From Pogostemon cablin (lineage: Eukaryota > Streptophyta > Magnoliopsida > Lamiales > Lamiaceae): a stretch of DNA of 64,000 nucleotides. Position numbers and translations under genes: made by a program. Location of the stretch: NCBI GenBank assembly GCA_023678885.1, contig CM042982.1:2232001-2296000 (forward strand), written 5' to 3'. The number at the start of each line of letters is the position of its first letter. Position 1 is the first letter of the stretch. The notes beneath the pieces were generated by a model. That model had not been told where the DNA came from. It made no database searches and saw only the letters and a program-made list of their open reading frames with translations. This document shows, piece after piece, positions 1 to 10,329 of this stretch.

Positions 1-1
1 T

Positions 2-2964
2 ATTGGAAACTCACCGACTAATTTCATTGGTGCATTTTATCGAACAGTTGCGGAGACCACACTAGGCGGTGCCGCCACCAAGAAGCCCCGAACCTTAACC
101 ACCAACGCCGCTGATTCCGACCAGAACCCCATGACGGAAGCCTTCGCTAAATACGCCGCTTACCTCAATGACTTGGTGCGTTTTCGATTCTCCTTACTTT
201 ACTTTATTTGCATGACTTGTGAATTTCATATATATTGGTATGAATGCCCTTGTTCTTGATTTTTAGAAGGGGTTTAGCAAATTTTGTATCGTTTACTCAA
301 TTTAATCATAGTTAAATATTGTTTACTAGGAAGAATTTTTACCCTAATTTTGCAGGAGACTCCTATTTGAGTTGAGCTATATGATGTCTATCATCTGTTT
401 GATAATTTGCTAATTAACTATTCAAGTAAAGCTTACTACGGGTCTTTCTAGGTTTTGGTACTCTTTTCTATTCCTAACTCTAGTCATACTTCAACTGTTA
501 TCATGTGCCACTGGACGACATTTTGTGTAAATTATACTATCAAAAACGTTTTCAAATACTCATAACCAGTTCTTGGTGATTTGTATGTGCCCCTTGAATG
601 ATTTATAAATTGTTCTCTACAAATGATGCACCATTAACTTTATCATAAAAAAGAAGTGTAAAACATCCTGAGCAACTAGCTCCGACCAATATTATTTTGC
701 TATAATCAATATAACACTTGGTTTTGTTTGCACGATTGCACCGCAGAATGACAAGAGAGAAAGGGTGGTGAAAGCTAGCAGGGATATAACTATGAACAGT
801 AAAAAGGTCATATTTCAAGTGCACAGGTAAAGGGAATTTGTTGTATGAGAATGTTGAAATGCTCTATATCCTTGTAAATTATTTAATGGACTGTTAAAAT
901 CCTATTTGCTGATTTTTCTTCAGAAGTGTCTTCTTTATCCTCCATTAAACTATCAAAGATCAAAATTGTGCTATTATATAGTATATATTAAATCTTACAT
1001 TGGTATATACGCTGCTGCTGGCAGAGTGAACTCCAAGTTGATTTTACAATACTATGTACAGTTAAAGGGTATTTCAAGTGCACAGGTAAAAGGGAATAAA
1101 TTATTGTGTCCATCACTTGCATGAGAGTTGCAGTGCTCCACAGTTCTTCCTTTGTTCTTAAGCGATTTTTAACATCTCTCAAGCTGATATATCTTCTGAT
1201 CCTATTCTCAAAAAAAAAACAAAAAAAACAAAAAAATAAATAAAATGCTGCTGTTATGGGCACTATATTTTCTATTGATGTGTATGAAACTACTGTCAAA
1301 GTAATTATCATGTTGAACTTGATAGTCAAGACCAGGCTCCCTAATGGAATGTTTAACCGATCCATTCCGGATCGACCGAATTGGTACGGAAGTTGTAACA
1401 TGGGAAAACCAAGGAAAACACGACTTATTTGAATAACCTGGTGACCCACCAATTGTAGAAGTAGGGACTCCGGGGAAGAGAAGGTTCTTCTCTGATGATC
1501 TAAGTCAAGCATTCGTGACACATCTCAAACTTCCTTCTCATGGCTACTAGCGTGTGATGTTTTTCATGTATGATTGATGTGTATTTTTACACATTTTCAT
1601 GCCTATGCTTTTGTTCTGAACAATGATATATACCTCAAAAAGGAGTACTTAAAAGATTTTAGTCTGTGTTTATAGAATCAGTAAATACAACAAGGATGAA
1701 GTTTTAGAGAAGGCAGAAAAAGATTTAGCTGCTGTAATAGATCAGTACATGTCTCGTTTAGTAAAAGAGCTGCATGGAACAGACTTTTGGAAGTTACGGA
1801 GAGCCTACTCTCCTGGGGTACTTATATAATTCCATTTTAATTTCCGAAGGCTGCATATGGTTTCACAATCTCAATGGTGTTGTGCTTGAATTTGTAGGTC
1901 CAAGAATACATTGAAGCTGCTACTTTTTGTAATTTTTGCAAAACAGGCACTCTTTTGAATCTCGATGAGGTCAATGCTTCCTTGCAAACACTAAGCAACC
2001 TAAACGACCCATCTGTTGAGCCTTTGCAGATTAATCTGCTAGACTATCTCTTGGGGGTATTTCTCTGACATTGACATAGGCTCTCAGACACAGACACACA
2101 TAAAAGAGATGACTCAAAAGTTAATCAGCCTTTCAATTATGTTGCACATATAATACTGCAATGCCTCCATCTCCACATGTATCTAAGGCCTATTGGTATT
2201 TCAATCTATTCAGCTTGCTGACTTGACCGGAGAGCTAATGAGGTTGGCGATAGGTAGAATATCAGACGGTGAACTTGAATTTGCCCAGAATATCTGCAGA
2301 TTTTTGCGTGAAATCTACAGACAGTTGACGCTCATTGCCCCAAAGATGGATGGCTCCTCAGACATGAAAACAAAGATGGAAACAATGCTCCAAAGTGTAA
2401 CGAAAGTAGAAAATGGTATGATTTTTATATTGTTTGTATATTTTCTTTATTATTTGTCTAGACCCAGTAGAATGCAGAAAGTGCCCCTGAAGTGTTATAA
2501 CTGAATATATCTCAACTCTAACAATTGTTATCCAAACCCTGCTTCATTGGCAACCTTTTTTAATTTTCACTTTCAAATGTTGGCATTCAAACTTTCATGA
2601 TTTTTTTCCTTCTAGTATTTCATTAATTCTGTAATCCTGAAAATAGTTAAACTGAGTAAAACTTATTACTTAAAACTGGCAGTTTTTGTGAGTTATGGTG
2701 ATACGATATATGAAGCAAACAGGCCTTGTGTTTGTTTGTGTTACATATGAAGTTTGTCATTTTTTATATTATTATGTTGCTTTTTTATCCATTCTCAAGA
2801 AAATGGGTGCACTGTTTATTTTTTACTCTCCTTCAAAATTGAGTCTTATGATTGCTTATTGTGCAGCTTGCTATAGTGTTCATGTCAGAGGTTCTGAGTA
2901 TATTCCGTTTCTTGGATCCGAAGATACCAACTTTTCTTTGCTGGGAATGCCCGATATTGAATGA
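2..2964 (+). CDS. TRAX: Translin-associated factor X (TRAX), 5' end at or beyond window edge
   Basis: Six exons in consistent phase: 2-175, 747-826, 1676-1817, 1898-2056, 2214-2415 and 2867-2964 (TGA). They give 284 residues, close to the usual length of about 290. The only in-frame ATG in exon 1 (position 130) is downstream of coding-looking sequence, so the true start is probably just left of the window. Family landmarks are clear: KRERVVKASRDITMNSKK in exon 2, FWKLRRAYSPGVQEYIEAA across exons 3/4, LADLTGELMRLAIGRISDGE in exon 5. TRAX pairs with translin in the C3PO endoribonuclease, and TRAX supplies the acidic catalytic residues. The acidic residues of QEYIEA and the D and E of ADLTGE match those positions, so an active nuclease is expected. 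A helix-rich basic nucleic-acid-binding subunit, nuclear or cytoplasmic. All introns are GT-AG. Identification is firm; only the N-terminus is uncertain. Confidence 0.93.
1044..1098 (+). repeat. Decayed second copy of TRAX exon 2 3' end in intron 2
   Basis: Inside TRAX intron 2, the stretch around 1051-1098 repeats the end of exon 2 (about 789-838): ACTATGnACAGT, then TATTTCAAGTGCACAGGTAAA with the splice donor, then GGGAA. It carries small indels that break the reading frame, so it looks like a non-functional internal duplication. The copied donor site is intact and could in principle be used as a cryptic site. Confidence 0.75.
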
Positions 2965-4184
2965 TGAAATTCTGAGAACAGTTGGATTTTTTTCTCTCCT
3001 TTTGTGTTCACCTCTTCCTGCAACTCGTTTTAGGGTGGAGGGTGGTTTATGATTAATGTTAGCTCTTCTGCTGGACTAAATATCCGAAATTTATTTAGGA
3101 GTGTCAATTCTATCGAATGTTATTAACTAGTGAGTGAGTCTTAAGAGAGAATTTGATACAAGATTAACCTTAATTGCTCTCCGATATTTGAACATTGACG
3201 GTAATGTGAATGATTATGTCACATATGTGCTTATTTTTATCTTTAGCTACCTTACAATTGCATCCATGCTGTGACTATATCAGTCCTGATATTATGATCA
3301 TATGCTTTTGTACCAAAAGAAGCTTGCCTTTTTATTTATTTTCTGCATAAAGTAATCATTGTGGTGTGTACCATATTTGTGTTGCACTATATCTCTGCAT
3401 AATGTGGCATCATGAAGAACTAAAGATGGTGGAATTGTAGTGGCTCTGACCAAATCTTGAGAGCGTCAAATAACGTCATTATTCATATTGAGATGATGCT
3501 AGGAGAGGTGTCGAGCCCGCCATTAATCTTGATTCGACTGCGCATTGTATTGTCTAATAAGTTCGATGTTCTCTTTGTCGTCTGAAAGTGAAAATTCTAC
3601 TTGTGCCAACTGTTGATCATTCATGTTAGTGCAGTTGCATTCTTGTAGTGGATTGAAATTATGGAATTTCCCTGGACCATTGAAGTGGTTGTGTTACTTC
3701 TTTTTTTTCTGGAGGGGCAATGGCCCTATGATGTGAATTAGTCATATGCTTAGCATTTCTATTGTCATCTAAGGCTATTGGTATTTGTTTTTAATGTTGA
3801 AACTTGAAATTATGTAGCACTTGCATGAGAATAAAGTGTACAAGGGAGGGTAGTAGTTATGATTTTTTTAACTTTTTTAAAAAGTGAAAATTTTAATGAA
3901 AACTTTTAAAATAAGGAGGAAATATTATTTTATTCATATATACATGCAACATTAAGAAATGAGGTAGACAGTCCACTATATGTGGCAGTAGTGCATGTGG
4001 CTTTAAGAAAGCAAATCATGCATCGTTTCCACATTTCCAACCCAACTCCTACTTTTTATTTGTTCTTCCATACATGTAAATAATAGCATACTACTTTTAT
4101 CCAATATTATTAATTTAAAAATAAAATACATGCTCATTTAAGTTTGATTCTCCATATTGTATTAAGAAATGAAAATGTAACAGG

Positions 4185-4380
4185 AGTTGGGTTCCTTTGC
4201 ATCCATGACAAGGTGTAAGAATATTACATAGAAGGTATTAAAATTAGTTAATGGGCAAAGACGTGTGTCTGTGTGAGATTATAATAGTTGGGTTCCTTTG
4301 TATCCAGTGACAATGTGTAAGAATATTACATATAAAAGGGCATTTAAATTAATTAATAGGCAAAGTATTGTGTGAGATGA
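4185..4380. repeat. Two-copy tandem repeat, period about 101 bp
   Basis: The block starting AGTTGGGTTCCTTTG at 4185 recurs at 4286. Both copies run through GTGTAAGAATATTACATA and end in GTGTGAGAT (about 4279 and 4379). The copies differ by scattered substitutions and short indels. Confidence 0.85.
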
Positions 4381-4495
4381 AAAGTGATAATAGTGTTATG
4401 AATTATATTTCATTAACAATTTATAATATAAATGAAAATTGATACAATTTTATAAGAAAAGTGATAACATTTCGAATAAAAGTATTTCGTAATAA
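4370..4495. repeat. AAGTGATAA-rich repeat family, copy 1
   Basis: GTGTGAGATGAAAAGTGATAA is followed by a half palindromic TTAACAATTTATAATATAAA core and further AGTGATAAC motifs. The same arrangement recurs at about 7965-8200 and, more degenerate, at 14190-14290. It is probably a small non-autonomous element of unknown class. Confidence 0.5.
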
Positions 4496-5160
4496 CTAAA
4501 GATTTTTATATTAAAAGGTACTAGCAGTCGGACTTGGGAGATCATCTAGATATATCTCTAGCATTTGAAGTATCTATCACGTGCCAAAATAAAATTGAAT
4601 TTGACAGATATGTTGACTCTACAAGGTCTAACAGTATTCTGACTACTTGGTACATTATAATATACGTATTCTACTAAAAACCCTATTGCCTAAGATAGAA
4701 ACAAAATTACGATTATGTTACACATAATACACATTAACCTATTATTACAAGGCTAGCTAGAATCATTGTAGGAGTACAAAATATGTACAATATACATGAG
4801 TAAGACTTCTAACCCCAACATGGTGGATTAATGGAAAATTAATTCTACCTGTTATTATTGTCGATGAGATTATGTTAATTATAGGTCAATCCGAACTCGC
4901 AATACGAATAATCTGCGCCAAAAATAGCTGAGTTTGAAACTCGCTTCTTATAACACATGCACCTTGCACATTTAATTCTATACTTTTTTTTTTTATTATG
5001 TGAGTCAAGTAACCCACTTCAGAAACTTATTACACATACATAAAAACTGCCTAAATAAGTGAGATTCACATGAGAAAATTCGACCATTCCTGTTATATTT
5101 TATTGTTCTCGTGTTAACGAAATCTCAACTTTCCAGATTGATATATTTTTTTTAGATATA

Positions 5161-5428
5161 TACTCCCTCCGTTCTGAAGATATTGACACATTTTTTTTTG
5201 GCGCGGAGATTAAGGTGTATAATAATTTAATGTAAAATGAAGTGAGAGAAATAACATTTAATGTGTAGTAGTTAGTTGTATTAGTGGTGAATGTGATGTT
5301 TGTGTGGGCCCATGTAAATAAATAAATTGTTTTTGTATGGATCTCATGTTCTTAAAAAAAATATGTCAATTTTTGTGGGACAACCCAAAAGGGAAAGTGT
5401 ATCAATATTTTTGGGACGGAGAGAATAT
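5161..5428. mobile_element. Stowaway-like MITE
   Basis: Starts TACTCCCTCCGTTC and ends GGGACGGAGAGAATA, the typical inverted ends of plant Stowaway elements (Tc1/mariner class, TA target). The AT-rich interior lacks coding capacity. It ends about 340 bp upstream of the sulfotransferase TATA box. Confidence 0.85.
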
Positions 5429-5480
5429 ATCTTATTACACTGTACTCCATGTGTTAATAATTCAACGCCCGTCTTGCACC

Positions 5481-5616
5481 ACAAGAGATATAACACCAAA
5501 ATCTGGGGTTTGCATGTTATATATGGGGGAAATTTGCATGCACCAAAATTAGCATCACTCTCTTTCTATATATGCGGTTCGGATCTCCTGTTACATTTTG
5601 GTGTTACATCTCTTGT
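5481..5616. repeat. 22-bp inverted repeat upstream of sulfotransferase
   Basis: ACAAGAGATATAACACCAAA (from 5481) is the reverse complement, with one mismatch, of the 22 bp at 5595-5616. About 92 bp separate the arms, and that spacer contains the first copy of the duplicated promoter segment. The structure could form a hairpin or mark a small inverted-repeat element. Confidence 0.8.
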
Positions 5617-5786
5617 TACAAACTGTTGGATAATTGATAAACTAATCTATACCCTAACAATCAACCCTAAGGTTAAGATTTTCCCTTCCGCATACGTGTC
5701 ACTCATCTAATACGTGTAATAGAAGATGTAATATGGGGGAAATTCGGGGTATCCCGCAGCATCACTCTCTTTCTATAAATAGGGCA
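5519..5786 (+). repeat. Direct repeat of the sulfotransferase core promoter
   Basis: Copy 1 (about 5521-5577) and copy 2 (about 5732-5786) both begin ATATGGGGGAAATT and share CATCACTCTCTTTCTATA. The sequence after that differs: TATATGCGG in copy 1 and AATAGGGC in copy 2. The promoter-proximal segment, including the pyrimidine-rich stretch and TATA box, is therefore present twice, 210 bp apart. Confidence 0.85.
5774..5781 (+). promoter_or_regulatory. TATA box of sulfotransferase gene
   Basis: TATAAATA lies 57-64 bases upstream of the ATG at 5838. A transcription start about 30 bp downstream fits a short leader, which is the reason for preferring the ATG at 5838 over the in-frame ATG at 5733 that lies upstream of the TATA box. 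Confidence 0.7.
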
Positions 5787-5837
5787 TGCACAAGGAAAAC
5801 CCACCAAACAGTAGTCCATCCAAAACAAGAAAAAAGA

Positions 5838-6830
5838 ATGCCATCCGAAATCACCACTCCAGAATATCTTCAACAGGAAGAAACCCTATCTCCAGAGTTG
5901 AAGCTCTTCTTCTCCACTCTCCCTAAACAGAAAGGATGGCTTAATGCTCACCTCTATCAATACCAGGGTTTTTGGTACCCTGTTAAACCTCTTCAAGCCC
6001 TCCTTTCCTGTCAAAAAACCTTCCAACTCCAACCCACCGACGTCTTCCTCGTCTCCACTCCCAAATCAGGCACCACCTGGCTCAAAGCCATCCTCTTCAC
6101 CCTCCTCAATCGAGCCCGATACCCCGTCTCCGACAACCACCCGTTGATCACCTACAACCCTCACCACCTCGTCCCCTTCCTCGAGATCAACCACCACGTC
6201 TCCCCCCAACTCCCCGACTACGCTCGTCTCTCCTCTCCGCGTCTCTTCTCGAGTCACCTCCCGCACGTCTCTCTCCCGGAATCCCTCCAGGAAAGCAGCC
6301 CTGGTTCGAGGATTGTGTACCTTTGCAGGAACCCTAAGGACATCTTTGTCTCCCTATGGCATTTCACCAACAACTTGAAACCTCCTCAGGATCCTGCCAA
6401 CTCCATCTCCGAGGTTTTCGACATGTTCTGCCGGGGAATCACCCTGTTCGGGCCTGTCTGGGATCACGCCCTGGAATATTGGAACAGGAGCAAGGAGAAT
6501 CCCGACAGGGTGATGTTCGTGAAGTACGAGGATATGAAGGGAAGCCCTGGAATGCATGCCCGGCGCCTGGCGGAGTTTTTGGAGTGCCCGTTCTCCGCCG
6601 CGGAGGAGGAGGCTGGAGTGGTGGAGGAGATTCTTAAACTGTGCAGTTTTGAGAATCTGAGAGGTCTGGAAGTGAACAAGAATGGGAAGCTGCCGTCGGG
6701 GGAGGAGAAGAAGGCGTTTTTCCGACGGGGAGTGGTCGGAGATTGGAAGAACTATTTGAGTGCTGAAATGGCTAATGAGATTGATCGGATTACTAGAGAG
6801 AAGTTCAGTGGATCGGGATTAGAGCTGTAA
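5838..6830 (+). CDS. Cytosolic PAPS-dependent sulfotransferase (SOT family), intronless
   Basis: A 330-residue protein in one exon, the usual size and structure for plant SOTs. It transfers the sulfuryl group from PAPS to a hydroxyl of a small molecule in the cytosol. The 5'-phosphosulfate loop TPKSGTTW is at residues 74-81. The likely catalytic His is in SSHLP (about 140). The 3'-phosphate-binding segment is LCRNPKDIFVS (about 162-172), and the C-terminal RRGVVGDW PAPS motif is at 296-303. The reading frame is open upstream to 5733, but that ATG precedes the TATA box, so MPSEITTPEY is taken as the start. Substrate cannot be read from the sequence; related plant enzymes act on flavonoids, brassinosteroids, hydroxyjasmonates or desulfoglucosinolates. 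The coding region is markedly more GC-rich than its surroundings. No defect is visible. Confidence 0.95.
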   Translation: MPSEITTPEYLQQEETLSPELKLFFSTLPKQKGWLNAHLYQYQGFWYPVKPLQALLSCQKTFQLQPTDVFLVSTPKSGTTWLKAILFTLLNRARYPVSDNHPLITYNPHHLVPFLEINHHVSPQLPDYARLSSPRLFSSHLPHVSLPESLQESSPGSRIVYLCRNPKDIFVSLWHFTNNLKPPQDPANSISEVFDMFCRGITLFGPVWDHALEYWNRSKENPDRVMFVKYEDMKGSPGMHARRLAEFLECPFSAAEEEAGVVEEILKLCSFENLRGLEVNKNGKLPSGEEKKAFFRRGVVGDWKNYLSAEMANEIDRITREKFSGSGLEL

Positions 6831-7561
6831 TGATATTTATTTATGTCGGAGAATAATTGCATGTGAGCTGCCTTGGATTCTTGATTCAGTGTGTGTGTGT
6901 TTTTTTTATTTCTTGGTTTTGGATTGAATTTAATGAAGCTCATTAAGATTAATGTTGAAGTTTGTGTGTATTTGCGTTTGAATTGTGAATTTAATTTATG
7001 AAACGTGTTTCGGTTACTCCGTTGTTGATTTCATTAATTTATCCAAGAGTTACGAATATTAAAAAATTTAAGAAAATTTTTTTTAAGCAAAAAAATATTA
7101 TAGAAATCTAACTCATCGAAGTTAATAATATTATCAGGCAAAATGCGTCAGTAAAAAAAACTAGATTGTAAGCTAAAATATTATTCTTCCACGTAACCAG
7201 TTCAACTAAACATAACACCATAAAAAGACAAGCACATATTTAACGTGCACAGATCTAATATATAACATGATTCAAAGACGAGAACATATCTAACATGAAT
7301 AGTGCACAAATCTAATATGTTGCTGATTAAGCCTTCAAAAACCAAAACACCACTGAAGAGCATTTAAAAAGTTAAGAAAATTAACTTATAAAATGACTCA
7401 TGAGAAATTATATTCTCCTGACAACTATATTCCCTACTACGGGCTCCAAAATCTCTCTAATGCCAAAGAGTAGCAAAACATCACAAAATTGTTACTCTTA
7501 CAATACCTCTAAACTTGTACTAGATTTTCCACAAAAAAAAAAAAAAACAATATATGTGTTT
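6831..7561. other. Gene-free AT-rich flank
   Basis: Sulfotransferase 3' UTR (a TG run near 6890) followed by AT-rich DNA. I see no gene. Confidence 0.5.
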
Positions 7562-7570
7562 AATTAATAA

Positions 7571-7843
7571 GACAAAGTTTCTTGTGAGACGCTACTTATG
7601 TGAGACCGTTTGTGAGACGCGTTAAGGTATGCCTATTATATAGATAAAGTATGTTTAATGGTTGTTAAAGTATGTTTTGTAAAGTATGATGGATGATGAA
7701 TTACAGTATGATTTTAGAATGTTATAATATGATTCATTATTGACATACTTTAACTACAAATAAGCATATTTTACCTATGTGATAATTGGTCAACCCATCT
7801 CATAACCGTCTCACAAAAAAGTATTCTTACAAGAGAGTCTCTC
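7571..7843. mobile_element. Mutator-type MITE (family M1), copy 1
   Basis: A 273-bp element with inverted ends (GACAAAGTTTCTTGTGAGAC on the left; GTCTCACAAA then ACAAGAGAGTCTCTC on the right). It is flanked by a perfect 9-bp target duplication AATTAATAA at 7562-7570 and 7844-7852. Recurrent internal motifs are AAAGTATGTTT and TATAATATGATTCATTATTG. Other copies are at 21,822, 41,100 and 56,147. The 9-bp duplication points to Mutator-type transposition. Confidence 0.85.
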
Positions 7844-7960
7844 AATTAATAAACCTCACCTCATGTGGCTTTCATTCATTAAATTATTAGAAATCTTTTA
7901 GAAACCAACTGAAAACGTCAATTTTAAATTTATAATTTAAAATTCGTAATTGTATTTATA

Positions 7961-8200
7961 ATGACAAAGAATTGTGTGAGACCGTTTCACCCTAGGACTT
8001 ACGTGAGATGGCCAAAAAGTGATAACTTTTATATAGGAAAGTGATAATAAATTAATGAAAAGTGATAATGTTATTTTATTAATAATTTATAGTATAAATA
8101 AAAAGTGATAACATTTTATAACGAAAGTGATCATATTTTATAGCAAAAATGATAACCATTTTAAAAAATAAAAAATGGACGATCTCACGCAACACCTATC
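7961..8200. repeat. AAGTGATAA-rich repeat family, copy 2
   Basis: AATTGTGTGAGACCGTTTCAC on the left and GACGATCTCACGCAACACC on the right form imperfect inverted ends. The interior holds five AAGTGATAA-like motifs and a TTAATAATTTATAGTATAAA core shared with the copy at 4.4 kb. Confidence 0.55.
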
Positions 8201-10320
8201 CATTTATAATTCATTCATTTAAAATTCATTTAATGTATGCGGGAAGAAATTGAGCAATATTACTTGTATTCTTGAATTCCTTTTTAGTTTTTACATTCAT
8301 GGATCCTCTCGAGAATTCTGGAAAAACGTGGGAAGTTATTTATTTATTATTTATCTTTAATAAAGAAAAAGAAATATATGCCCCTATAAAAGATGAAAAG
8401 GAAAAAGAGAAAAAAAAATTATATTCTTGTCATCAAATCTAAATCAGCACTTTTTTCCCAATTCAAGTGTGAAGCGTCGTTATTCAACTGCACAATGGCC
8501 CATTCCATCCATTGAGCCCACTAAATATATTATGGGCCTGTTTTTCAATTTTGCATCAACTTTTAAGGGCCTGCTTCGTAATTGTTCAAATTCAGAATCT
8601 TTCTTTATTCCAAATTCACATTGATCCACATTATTATTATTATATTAATTAATTAATAAAATAAAGTGAATTAAAAGATCTCTCCGTACGTCTTCCAAAT
8701 ATAAATTCCCAATTTACGCCACTTTCACTTTCCAACCAATTACTTCAAAGCCCCAAAACATAGGATTCTTGATCAAATCTGCAGTATTTTTTTGAAAAAT
8801 AAATAAATTTTCATTTAATGAAAAGAAGAGTTGAGTACAACATTATAATTTTATAGATTAGTTCGTTTAATTTTAAATGAACTAACTATGTTTTTTTTAG
8901 AAATTAGAATAAAGAATATTATAAATATAACGATAAGCATTAACCCACAATATTGAAGTAGTAATATTATCGCACCTTTATATATTGAGATTCGATCGAT
9001 AATAATTTTGAACGAATTAACAGATAAAAGTTTGAATATGATAATAACCCCATAATTAAAATGATAAATATAGAACCTGATGTATTAATATTTTGCCAAT
9101 AATTTTGTAAGATTTTCAAAGTTGGGATTGATTAATTTCTAAGCAAGCATCATTAAAAGTTGGTCTAACTGAATTCTTAGGTGTCAAACAAATTGAACAA
9201 AACACCTTTACAACATGCATCACATTTAATTAATTTAATATTATTAATATTAGGCTGGCTGCTTTATTTTACAAAATGATTGAGTTTAAAACTTAAATTT
9301 GGTGACACTCTCCAATAATTGATACAAATGTCTAAAAGACGACTATTCATTACATTATATATAGTACATAAAACTGTATTCTGTGATTTCACGTTGAAAT
9401 TGAATTATTCTTCACTTCACCCACTATAAACACAATTTAATTAATAGCATGTGAATTAAAGTGGCAATCAATTAATTAGTGATTTGAAATAAGATTAATT
9501 ATTTATATACATACATTAAATAGTGAATATAACATGTAATACGTACCCATTAAGTCTAGTTGTTGCCAACCAGCCGTGGATTAATTGTGTTGTACTTCGT
9601 CCTTGATGAGTGATACCTTGCATGACGCAGTTGTCACGTAGTCTACGTTTTCAAATGGCCATTTCATGTCCACACAATATACACACACATAAATATAGTA
9701 TTAATCCTAATTCCTATTATTATTTAACTAATCTCTATAGTTGATAATTATTTTTTTTATTTATCGTTGAAAATTAATCCAATACATATACATATAAATA
9801 CTCGCAATATAACATGAATTAATTAACTTAATTTTTAAGATGAATAATATTTCTTTATACGAAAGGGTGGCAACTCTAATTGACCTAATTTCACAAAAAA
9901 TATTATCGTGAAACTGCTACATACAATTATTTAATTGCTGCATTTTTACCTTCTTATATTCAATTTTTCAATAATATATATACACTAATATTCCTCTTCA
10001 ATTTCCTGCACTTAAACCATTAATTTACTAACATAACATATTAATATTTTTTTTTTTAATTTTTGCGATTTTAATATAAAATAAAAACCCCTAATATAAA
10101 TTAAGAATTGGACAACCATGGCTTAAATTTGGTGGATACGACGTTGGGGTAATAGTCCAAATTAATTAATTCGTTGAGTACATCGTATTTGGTTAGACTA
10201 CAATCAATGTGATAATAAACCTTAATTAATTGATTTATATATATGAAGTAGAAATGAATTTGATGAGATTCTTAAATTGGGTCATGGGCCAGTGTAGGGT
10301 CACAAGGCCCATCAAATGTA
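8201..10320. other. Gene-free AT-rich stretch
   Basis: No coding region, RNA gene or clear element boundary found. A short open frame near 8427-8624 has no recognisable product. Confidence 0.5.
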
Positions 10321-10329
10321 TTTATTATA

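Larger units (their letters stand above)
2965..5160. other. TRAX 3' region and gene-free AT-rich DNA
   Basis: No coding region is supported here. The first several hundred bases are likely TRAX 3' UTR and downstream flank. The rest is AT-rich. It contains a roughly 101-bp tandem duplication and a member of the AAGTGATAA-rich repeat family (both listed separately). Confidence 0.6.

Noticed and set aside
906..1124. 72-codon plus-strand frame in TRAX intron 2
   Set aside because: Intronic; its end is the decayed exon 2 copy in the wrong context.
988..1521. 177-codon minus-strand frame antisense to TRAX intron 2
   Set aside because: No family resemblance, includes an A-rich tract, and lies within an intron of a well-supported gene.
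5733..5837. In-frame upstream ATG extending the sulfotransferase by 35 residues
   Set aside because: It lies upstream of the TATA box, and the added residues have no counterpart in SOT N-termini.
6066..6679. Opposite-strand and off-frame reading frames over the sulfotransferase
   Set aside because: Shadows of a GC-rich real gene.
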